Assembly: GCA_025201865.1 (NCBI GenBank)
Contig: MU603175.1
Location: 1-16,870 of the forward strand
Direction of reading: 5' to 3'
Length of the DNA stretch: 16,870 nucleotides
Origin: Ramicandelaber brevisporus
Taxonomy: Eukaryota; Kickxellomycota; Ramicandelaberales; Ramicandelaberaceae
Of this stretch, positions 1-9,000 are shown piece after piece. Numbering within the stretch: position 1 is the stretch's first letter; each line of letters starts with the position of its first letter. Below the pieces are notes generated by a model. It did no database searches. It was not told where the DNA came from and saw nothing but the letters and a program-made list of their open reading frames with translations. The position numbers and the translations under genes were made by a program.

Positions 1-51
1 GTCTCGATTGCCGCCGCAGCGCTCGCGGCCGGCTCGCTCGTGTCTGCGCAG
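1..51 (+). other. C-terminal part of signal peptide with likely cleavage site
   Basis: The first visible codons, in frame with the protease, read V-S-I-A-A-A-A-L-A-A-G-S-L-V-S-A-Q. This is a typical signal-peptide hydrophobic core followed by a small-x-small site (VSA before Q). The initiating Met and n-region are upstream of the window. Cleavage after Ala16 is inferred by eye from the -3/-1 rule. Confidence 0.7.
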
Positions 52-2679
52 AGAGCCGCCACGCCGGGCAACAACCCGGTCGAGAAGGCCATCAAGGTCA
101 AGCCGGCGCCAAACAAGTGGGTGCTGCAGTTCAACGAGGAGCCGGTGTCCGAGGCCGAGGGCAAGGCCAAGGTCGCCGAGGTGGTGCAGGAGGCCAAGAA
201 CGCCGGCGTCACCGTGCAGGTCAACCACCAGTACACGGTGCTCCCGGCGATGGCGGTCACGTTCGACGACCAGCACTCCGAGCAGGTCAACAACCTGACG
301 TCGGTCAAGTACATGTACAAGGTCAACACGTACACGATGCAGCCGGTCGAGGTGCAGCCGATCAAGCTGAGCGGCCGCACGGCGCGCGCGCTGACGATTG
401 GCGCGCGCGCTGGCCCTGCCGACTGGACCGCGCGCTTCGCCGACGAGCAGCAGTTTGCGCACAACCTGACCGGCGTCAACACGGTGCACACCGAGCTCGG
501 CTTTACCGGCAAGGGCATCAAGGTCGGCGTGATTGACTCTGGCGTCGACTACACGCACCCGGCGCTCGGCGGCTGCTTCGGCCCAAGCTGCCGCGTCACC
601 ACCGGCTTTGACGTGGTCGGCGACGCGTACGACTCCAACAAGAACAACAACCCGCAGGCCGGCCCCGACCCGCAGGACCGCTGTGGCTCGGGCCACGGCA
701 CGCACGTTGCCGGCATCATCGGCGCGAACGACGTCACCAAGAAGCTGCACGGCGTGGCGCCAGACGTCACGTTCGGCGCGTACAAGGTGTTTGGCTGCGG
801 CGAGCGGCCGTCGACGGCTGACGACGTGCTGATGATTGCCATGGAGGCGGCGTACAAGGACGGCATGGACGTCATCAACATGTCGATTGGCGGCGGCGCG
901 GCGTGGGAGTCGTCGGCATCCGGCGCGCTGGGCACGCTGCTGGCCAAGATGGGACTGCAGGTGACGGCGTCGGCCGGCAACTCGGGCACGTCGGGGCTGT
1001 GGCAGAACGGCTCGCCGGGTCTCGGCACCGACGTGCTGGACGTTGCGGCCGCCGACAACTACGCGGTGGCGGTCAACCACGGCCTGAAGCTCGCCGACGG
1101 CACCGTTGTGCCACGCTCCGACGACACCGACGCGCAGTTCCCGTTCAAGTTCCAGAACGCCAGCGCCGTGCTCGGTCTGGACGACGCCGGCTCGCCGCTG
1201 GGCTGCAAGCCGCTGGTCAACGCCAAGGGCAAGATTGCGTTTGTGCGGCGCGGCGACTGCTTCCTGTACCAGAAGCTGCAGAACGCGCAGGCCGGCGGCG
1301 CGATTGGCGTGGTCATCATCAACCGCGACGAGAACGTGCTGTCGTTCGGCTCGGCCGGGCTCAACGTCACCATCCCCGGCGCCACGGTCACCAAGTCCGG
1401 CGGCGACGCCATCCTCAAGCAGATTGACAAGCCGGTGTCGGACGCGCCGTACAAGGGCACCATCAAGGTGTCGACCGGCGGCTCGGTGTCGACGTTCTCC
1501 AGCTACGGCCCCGGCCCGCGCCTCGAGGCTCGCCCCGACATTGCCGCGCCAGGCGACTCGATCCTGTCGACCATGCCGGTACGCATGGGGTCGTACGGCT
1601 TCATGTCGGGCACGTCGATGGCGGCGCCGTATGTCGGCGGCTCGGTGGCTGTGCTCGCGCAGGTTGTCGGCAAGCGCAAGCCGGCCGAGTACCGCCAGCG
1701 GATCGCCAACTCGGCCGTACCGCAAGTGCGCGCCAACGCCGCGGCGCACGAGACGGTTGCGCGCCAGGGAGCCGGCCTGATCAACGTGCTCAACGCCATC
1801 ACCTCCAGAACCGCGCTGACGCCAACCCGCCTCGCGCTGAACGACACCGGCGTGTTCGACCAGCCGTTCACCACCAAGTGGTTCAACGTCAAGAACAACA
1901 ACAACCACGCCGTCAGCTACAAGCTGTCGCACGCGCCGGCCGAGTCGGTGTCGGGACTCGACGCCAACGGCAAGTACACCGAGACGCCGACCATCTCGGC
2001 CACCGCCGCCACCGTGCAGTTCTACCAGAGCGAGTTCACGCTGCAGCCGGGCCAGGCCAAGGACGTCGGCGTGCTGTTCACCGCGCCAAAGCTGCCGTCG
2101 ACCAGCTTCTTTGTGTACTCGGGCCACATTGTGGTGACGCCGGTCAACGACGACGTCGCCGTCAAGCGCGCCGACGGCTCGCAGTTCGCCGCCAAGCAGG
2201 CGCCGCTGTCGCTGCCGTACCTCGGCATGAAGGGCAACTACAAGAACTACCCGATCCTCGACACGTCCAGCGGCTTCCCGCTCGCGTTCTCGGCCGCCAC
2301 CGGCAACCCGCTGACCGCCGCCGGCGCCACCTTCTCGCTCAAGGACCGCGACTTCCCCGCCGTGGCCGTGCGCCTGACGCACCAGACGGCGCAGCTCAAC
2401 ATCCGCGTGCTGGACGCCAAGACCGGCAAGTCGCTCGGCTTCACCGAGACCGGCTACGTCTCCGAGTCGGACCGCAACACCAACGACGAGGAGAACCAGT
2501 ACAACACGTATGCCTGGAAGGGCGGCGTGGTGCAGGCCGGCAGTCTGCAGACGGTGGTGCCGGTCAAGAACGGCGCCTACAAGCTGCGCATCGAGGCTCT
2601 CAAGATGACCGGCAACGCCAAGAACGCCAACGACTACTACACCTGGACCAGTCCCGTCATCACCATCAACCGCGCCTAA
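1..2679 (+). CDS. Secreted subtilisin-like serine protease (I9-S8-PA-Fn3 type), 5' partial
   Basis: Endopeptidase of family S8, predicted to be secreted. The frame is open to base 1, so the true start lies outside the window; 892 residues are visible (numbered from base 1). Residues 1-17 are a hydrophobic Ala/Leu run ending in a VSA-Q cleavage-like site, the end of a signal peptide. An inhibitor I9 prodomain follows (about 35-112). The catalytic triad is complete: Asp179 in VIDSG, His232 in GHGTHVAG, Ser539 in GTSMAAP, with oxyanion Asn327 in SAGNSG. A PA domain (about 380-475, core RRGDCF) is inserted between His and Ser. From about 601 a C5a-peptidase-like Fn3 domain and a beta-rich tail complete the protein. 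Several N-glycosylation sequons (NLT, NMS, NGS, NAS, NVT, NDT) fit secretion. The layout resembles minor extracellular proteases (Vpr-like) of fungi and bacteria. Codons end almost wholly in G or C (19 of 20 at bases 61-120), unlike the neighbouring gene. The role is probably extracellular protein digestion; the exact substrate cannot be read from sequence. Confidence 0.93.
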   Translation, partial: VSIAAAALAAGSLVSAQRAATPGNNPVEKAIKVKPAPNKWVLQFNEEPVSEAEGKAKVAEVVQEAKNAGVTVQVNHQYTVLPAMAVTFDDQHSEQVNNLTSVKYMYKVNTYTMQPVEVQPIKLSGRTARALTIGARAGPADWTARFADEQQFAHNLTGVNTVHTELGFTGKGIKVGVIDSGVDYTHPALGGCFGPSCRVTTGFDVVGDAYDSNKNNNPQAGPDPQDRCGSGHGTHVAGIIGANDVTKKLHGVAPDVTFGAYKVFGCGERPSTADDVLMIAMEAAYKDGMDVINMSIGGGAAWESSASGALGTLLAKMGLQVTASAGNSGTSGLWQNGSPGLGTDVLDVAAADNYAVAVNHGLKLADGTVVPRSDDTDAQFPFKFQNASAVLGLDDAGSPLGCKPLVNAKGKIAFVRRGDCFLYQKLQNAQAGGAIGVVIINRDENVLSFGSAGLNVTIPGATVTKSGGDAILKQIDKPVSDAPYKGTIKVSTGGSVSTFSSYGPGPRLEARPDIAAPGDSILSTMPVRMGSYGFMSGTSMAAPYVGGSVAVLAQVVGKRKPAEYRQRIANSAVPQVRANAAAHETVARQGAGLINVLNAITSRTALTPTRLALNDTGVFDQPFTTKWFNVKNNNNHAVSYKLSHAPAESVSGLDANGKYTETPTISATAATVQFYQSEFTLQPGQAKDVGVLFTAPKLPSTSFFVYSGHIVVTPVNDDVAVKRADGSQFAAKQAPLSLPYLGMKGNYKNYPILDTSSGFPLAFSAATGNPLTAAGATFSLKDRDFPAVAVRLTHQTAQLNIRVLDAKTGKSLGFTETGYVSESDRNTNDEENQYNTYAWKGGVVQAGSLQTVVPVKNGAYKLRIEALKMTGNAKNANDYYTWTSPVITINRA

Positions 2680-2879
2680 GCACCTCCTTTCCATTCCGTT
2701 TACTTTTTCTCGTATTCTCTAATGTCCATCTGTTCATCCATCCATTCCCCAGTCTTTCCTTGTCTGCCTGTTACTTTGCTCGTTTGTTAGTTCATTTAAC
2801 ATCCCGCTCCCTGTGTGCAGCTTCATAAGTCGCATTTGCTTCGTCAGTGCAAATGTATCGGTCGAATTATAATATTAGC

Positions 2880-2885
2880 ATTAAA
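2880..2885 (+). terminator. Possible polyadenylation signal ATTAAA for the protease
   Basis: ATTAAA, the commonest variant hexamer, lies 200 bases past the protease stop, after an AT-rich run (AATTATAATATTAG). Fungal poly(A) signals are loose, so this is only a candidate. Confidence 0.35.
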
Positions 2886-2981
2886 GTGACTCAATTCCTC
2901 ATCATCGTGCTTTATAGTATCTATTGGTAATATTATGATAATTAAGTGGACTTTAAAGATGAGGTAAAAACGGATGAAACT

Positions 2982-2987
2982 AATAAA
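2982..2987 (+). terminator. Possible canonical polyadenylation signal AATAAA
   Basis: This is the only exact AATAAA I see on the + strand in the spacer, about 300 bases after the protease stop and 110 bases from the end of the opposing gene. It could be a distal site for the protease transcript. Chance occurrence in AT-rich DNA is quite possible. Confidence 0.35.
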
Positions 2988-3017
2988 AATGGTGAAAAAT
3001 GTGAAACAAAACTAAAC

Positions 3018-3038
3018 TAATAATAATAATAATAATAA
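3018..3038. repeat. (TAA)7 trinucleotide microsatellite
   Basis: Seven perfect TAA units lie in the intergenic spacer, about 60 bases from the ligase stop codon. They probably fall within the ligase 3' UTR, where they read TTA on the sense strand. A simple repeat like this can be length-polymorphic between strains. Confidence 0.9.
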
Positions 3039-3097
3039 GGGGTATGAAGTGAGCAAGCTGGATCATGTAAAGAACTTTGTAATCATATATTTTTCTT

Positions 3098-6000
3098 TTA
3101 CACTAATCCGAATCCAGTACTGCATTCACGAATTGCCAACAACAACAATTCTCTCAACTGCTCATACGAATCATAACGTGGCAAATCCAGCTGGTTAAAG
3201 CATGTGTGGGCCGTTGGCAATCTCGTCGTGTTGCCTGGATCAACGTGAATTTGGAACTTCTGTACACCATTCGAACCTTGAATGGCGCGGAAGCCTTCCA
3301 TTGGCAGCTTCGATGTACCAGTAGTAAATTGGAGCAGTTTGGTGCGCTCTTCTTGGTCAAAGCTGCGGACGGCACGCCAGAACCATTGAATCTGCAAAGA
3401 GCTGGCGGAATAGCCGCCATGGTACTCTGTGTTGTTGCGCCAGTCGTCAACATCGATATCGGGCAGACCACTGATGAGCAGCTCGAGCTCTTGCTCATTG
3501 AAGATGCGGATGAGATGGCGCGGAATAATGCCCAGGAAACCCTCGAGGAACGAGTCAATCTGGTCCTTGATGGAGTTGTACAGGCGGTGTTCAGCGATCA
3601 GACCGACATACTGAGCCTTGTTGGCCTCTGTCACTGCAATGTTGCGGCCATCTGGAATCAAATCAACAACGGTGGTCTTGCCGAATGCAGAGACTTCAGC
3701 ACTAAACGTCTCCTCAATCACGCCAGCAATGTCATTCTCGAGAATCCAAACCAAACTCTTGTAATATTCAGGGTCAATGGCCTCGACATCACGATAGTCA
3801 ACCTGGCGACCCAGAATGTGCTTGTAGAAGCTGCGAGTGAAGTAGCAATCCAGCAGCTTGCCATCGTAGATGGCCTTGCCAATCACACGACCAATGAAGC
3901 GGAAGTACTGCAAGTGATCTGGATTAACACCGCTAGATGCATTTGGCTGATACGTGACACGGTCGGAGGCAGCATGGATGAAGAGGGCGTAGTTTGGATC
4001 AAACATGGCCTTGGAGAGCACCTGGAACCACTCGCGAGTCAAGCCGCCAACATCAACGCCAGCCTCGCCGTAGAAGTGAACATTGAGCTTAGCATCACGC
4101 ACTTCGACATCAGTGCGACCAGCCAAATGACGATACGAATCCTCAAACACATTCGGACGACGAATGTTGAGGTTGATAGTGCCAGTGTGCTGCTGCTGCT
4201 GTTGTGCAGTTGAGCGGTTATGGAGCATCTGGTTAAAGTAGGAGCGCTTGTTATCAAACTCAAGAACCTTCGGGTTGCGAATCAGCACTGCAAATGGACC
4301 GTTGAGCAGGTTGGTGTTGTTACGCACAAGAATGTTCAGGAGCTTACGATGCTCGCTGGTAAATGCAAAGAAAAAGTCAGCAATCGGGTTGCTGCCAGCG
4401 ATATACGAGTGCTGAGTGGTGCTGGTGCGAGCAAGCGGAATGGTATTCACTGACGGAATGTTACGCAGCGCAGTCTCGGTGACATTTGTGACAACAGGGG
4501 AAACATTGGACTGCTGCGGAGAAACTGTCAGAGTTGGAAGCTGATCAACCGCCAGGTTGCTTGGCGTGGTCGTGGCAGCAATCGATGGCTGAGTAGTTGG
4601 GGCAGCAGTGCTGGAGGCTGGATCAGACACAAACGGCGAGCTAATGACCATGAAGCACTCAATGACAGGCAGCATCGACGCGCCAATGTGCGATAGAGCC
4701 GACTTGTCTTGAATGTTCTTGAGCACAGCGCTCAGCTTGGGACCAAAGCTGGAGAACGTCATCTCACGCAGCATTGTATCGAATGATGGCGGTGGAACAG
4801 AAACATCAAGCTGCTGCGATGAAGGCTCAGACTCAACATCCATTGCAGACGGATCGGATGGCGCAGCAGTAGCCTTGGCAGCATCAACAAGTGTAGCGTG
4901 GATGATGCCAGCACGACCACACAGATACTCGAGGGCACGCATAATGCGCAGCATTCTGGTTTGGTTCGAGGCAGACGGAACCAGGATCTTGTTGCTCAAC
5001 TCAAGCGCGCCAGAGGCATCTCCATTCAATGCTGGCAGCAGCTGGTCCAAATCTTGCTCAACAAGCACGCGTAACTTGTCGAGCGAGCCACGCAACTCAT
5101 CAAGGAGCTCTACCAATGCACCAGGAACGTACGAAAGGAAGAGGATGAGTGTCAGAATGGAGCGGCACGTACGCTGCGAAACCTCTCCGTTAGCAAACAG
5201 TTGCACAACAAGGTCGATGCTGTGACGCGGGATGGTTGGCATTGGGCGGGGCTTCAGAGATGAGTCGTCAGCAGAGGTGGTGGTAGCAACTGCAGTGGCT
5301 GGTGCAGCTGTTGACGCAGCTGTTGACGCAGTGGTCTCAGGAGCTTCATCAGTCGAAGAAACAGCCGAAGCAGCGGCAGCAGCAGAGGAAGTCACCGATT
5401 CCTTCTTGGCACGGTTGCGGCGCTCTTCCAATGACTTGCCAACCGATGCATTGTAGCGAGCAATTGACTGCAATGGCTTGCACAGTGCACTGATGAGATT
5501 CATCAAATCCTCAGCGAGAAGTGGATGGCGCATAAACACTGGCTTGTCAAGCAGGTTCAGCAGCATAACCAGCGGCGATGATCCGGTGCCAACTGAGCGC
5601 AATGGACCAAAGAGCTCCTTACCTTTGCCAACTGTGGCAGCGCCGGAGAGACGAGGAGCCGTCAACGGGGCTTGACCAGATGCAGAGGTAGCACGAGCCT
5701 GCTGACTGCGAGCAGACAGTTCATCATTCTCAGCAAGGAACAGGGACTGAGTGCGATATCCACCAAACTCGGCGAGCTTCTTCAACAGCGTCATAGCGTT
5801 ATGCAACACATGGTCGGCAACGTATTCGTGCAACATTGCGGACAATGGGAACCATGATGCGGTCGGATCCTTGATAGCACCAGACTTGGCCGGAACAGAG
5901 GCAGGGACAGCACCACTGAATGATGCAGAAGTCACAGTATTGGCGCGCTGTGGCTTGGGTGGATGGTTAGAACTGCCAACAAAGTCGTGTAGCAAACGGT

Positions 6001-9000
6001 CGACGGTGCCAAACGAAGTAGGCATCTCCTCCAGCAACAACAGCAGCAGGGAAATGCAGTCAGCACGAGTACGAGAGTTACCGCACAGAGACAGAATGGC
6101 CTTGCCTGCGCTATCATCATGAGAATATGGCGGAACAAGCGCAAGACGAATCAATGCAGCTAGCTCAGAGCGATCAATCAACTGAGGCGGCTCAACAGTG
6201 CGGCGACTCGAACCAGTAGCAGCGGCGGCAGGTCCAGCAACAGGGGGCCGTGGAGCATCAGTGCGATGAAGATGGCCTTGGATGGCGCCTGGACGGAACA
6301 ATGGGCGTGCAGCTGGAGCGATTGGGAACGTTGGAACAGCAAGGTCAACGCCACCATCAGCAGTAGTAGCAGTAGCAGTAGCAGCAGCAGCGACAGCACC
6401 TGGCTGGTCTTGACCTCTTTGGGCTTGAGGCTGTTCACGAAGCACATTGTCACGAAGCTGATTATCCAAGCGGTTCAAGAACGCCAATGGATTGGCCGCA
6501 TTGTTAGCTGCAGCTGCATCTCCACCAGCAGCAGCAACACCAGCAGCAACACCAGCATTGGCAGCTGCGTCGGCTCCAGCAATGTTCTGTTCAACTTGGT
6601 CACGACGCTGAGCGCGAGCATCAGCCTCAGCTGCGGCGGCTTCTTGAGCCTCACGACGCTGACGCTCGCGTTCGCGCTGTTGACGCTCAGCACGCTGCTG
6701 AGCAATGACTTCTTGACGGAGAGCAGGTGGCAATGCATCCAGGAATTCGGCAATCATTTCATTCTCAGGATCAAACTCTGGCTCTGGCCGCCGTTGCTGT
6801 TGCTGTTGCTGTTGTTGCTGCTGTTGCTGTTGTGCGGCACGCATTTCTTCACGCTGTTGAGCAATAACTTCGAGACGCAAATCATCAGGGAGAGCTTCCA
6901 AGAATGCAACATCAATGTCGATATCACTGACATCCATCATCTGGCCATTAATTTCGATCCAGACTGGCTCGCGAGGTGGTGCACCAGCGGCAGGAGGAGC
7001 CGGCTCAGCAGGTGCATCTACATTCTCGCCATCTCCAGCAGCATTGCCAGTATCAATATCAGTATCCATTGCGCTACCACTCTCTTCTTCGTCCTCATCA
7101 TCGTTATCACTTTCGCCAGCACTGCCGTCTTCATCATCCTCGTCCTCGTCATTCTGAGCATCATCGGCCATCAAACTGAGTGCAATGGCAGCTGCTTCAT
7201 CATCACCACTAGCATTGCCAGCTGCTTCGTCAGCATCGGCATTAGTCTCATCAGCGGCAGTTGGTACTGGAGCCTCAACTGGCGTGTCAGTAACGGGCGC
7301 AGTATCCACAGCAGGCTCAGCTGAACCACGCTGCTGTTCCTTAGCAGGTGTCACTGGTGCCGCAGTAGTAGTAGTAGCAGCAGTAGCAGCAGCAGCAGCT
7401 TCTCTTTGGCGCGCTTGTTCAGCCGTGTCCTTTGCAAGTTTCTCTGCAGCTTTTGGAATCAACACCTTCAGAATCTGCATAATGGCACCAGGTTCATAAT
7501 CCGATGGTCTTACACCAGCAATGAACCGCTGTTCTTGCTCCCAGCGCTCCATCGGACGCATTAGCCAATAATCACCAAGCAAAGCACTCAGCAGTTTGAT
7601 CTCGTGCACAGAGTTAAACTCATTATCCATTTGGACATTGGCAGACTGAGACTGTTGTTGCTGGAGTAGTCGAATACGGCCAATATGGATAGCAACAAAC
7701 TTGCTGTATCCATCAAACGGATTCAAGCCAGGTGCGGCATGCGATAATGCAAACTCGACTCTGCTTGTCAAAGTGCTGCCCATGTCATTGTCGCGATCGC
7801 GCTCAGCACTCAGAATCGCGTTGAGAATCGCAGTCTGAATTGAGGAGGTGTGCCGAGAACCACGCTGGCTGTGACCAAATGCACCAGATGAACGCAGATC
7901 AAGCTGGTTTGGAACACCACTGCCTGGAACAATGTTGCTGAACATTTGAGACAAGAATGCATTGCGCTGACCAGGTGACATCTCGGTCCAGTTTGGAATG
8001 CTAGCAACAGATGGAACCGTGTGCTGAGTGTTGATAGAACCAGACTGCTGGTCTTGAGAGCTACTGCTGCGCGAGCTCGATCCAACCAGCATTCCAATGG
8101 TGGGCTGGCGGCGATTGGTCACATCGATGTTAGGACCAACCAGCGGACCAGTTGTGGTGAGAGCAGATGAAATACGCAGCTGATCAGTGGGATTGTCATG
8201 GCTCTGGCTGAATCCATGTCGGGCATATCTGGCAAGTGCATGAGTGGCATTCGACATGTTGTGCATGTTGAAGCCACTCAGCAGACCGGTGAAGCCTCCA
8301 GTGCCACCAGGGCCACCGCCAATAGGGCCGATTCCAAACGGAGCACTGCCAGGAGCACCCATGCCACCTCCAATGCCAACGCCAACGCTGGCTGGACCAG
8401 CACCAGGGCCGCCAGTTCCACTCAAGTCAAAGTCAATCATATTGCGCAGCAAGTTGGTAACCATATTCAGACCGCGATGAGCACCTTCATGACCACCACC
8501 ATGGCCACCATGATTGCGTCTCAGTCCAGGCGCCTGGTGGAATGGACCACCACCACCAATTGCGGCGGCGGCGGCGGCGGCGGCTGCTGCAGTGACATCG
8601 GTGGCACCTTCGTCATCGCTCAGATTGACACCAGCGTCGTCATCGAGAATAACATCTTCTTCACTCTGGCCTTCATCATCTGACCCTTCGTCGTCATCTT
8701 CATCTTCATCCTGAATGTCTTCCCATTCATCATCATTGGCACCGCCAGCACCCGCGGCAGGAACACCAGCAATGCCGCCTGGAACAGTCGGGTCATGAAC
8801 AGAGGTGGTACGAGAAGCAGCGGCGGCAGCTTGAACAATATCGGCGACAATGTTATCGATATTGGCAGCATCCAATGCACCGAGATCAACATCAATGTGA
8901 TCGTGATGATGGTGATGATGATGGCCGTGGTGGTGATGGCCGTGATGATGGCCGTTATGATCATCCTCATCCTCATCATCCTCATCATCCATATCCATGT

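Larger units (their letters stand above)
2680..3097. other. Convergent 3' intergenic spacer (no gene seen)
   Basis: This 418-base AT-rich stretch separates the two convergent stop codons and must hold both 3' UTRs and both polyadenylation sites. The first 140 bases are T/C-rich and the remainder A/T-rich. No convincing ORF, tRNA or structured RNA is visible. On the + strand there are AATAAA- and ATTAAA-like hexamers. I found no canonical AATAAA on the - strand (TTTATT as read on +), so the ligase mRNA probably uses a degenerate signal here. Confidence 0.85.

Noticed and set aside
40-42. GTG at 40 as the start codon of the protease
   Set aside because: This is a eukaryotic gene, the frame is open to base 1, and the upstream codons encode a signal-peptide core; the real ATG is outside the window.
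1878-2828. 316-codon + strand frame overlapping the protease end
   Set aside because: It is a frame shadow in GC-rich coding DNA. Its translation is Arg/Gln/His-rich with no domain, while the protease frame is well supported.
3206-4213. 335-codon + strand ORF opposite the HECT domain
   Set aside because: It is antisense to the most conserved part of the ligase, shows no recognisable domain, and is explained by lack of TTA/CTA/TCA in the relevant register.
6266-7324. 352-codon + strand ORF rich in Ser, Leu and Ile
   Set aside because: It is antisense to the Q/E/D/A-rich part of the ligase. The hydrophobic and Ser runs come from complementing acidic and Gln codons, not from real membrane segments.
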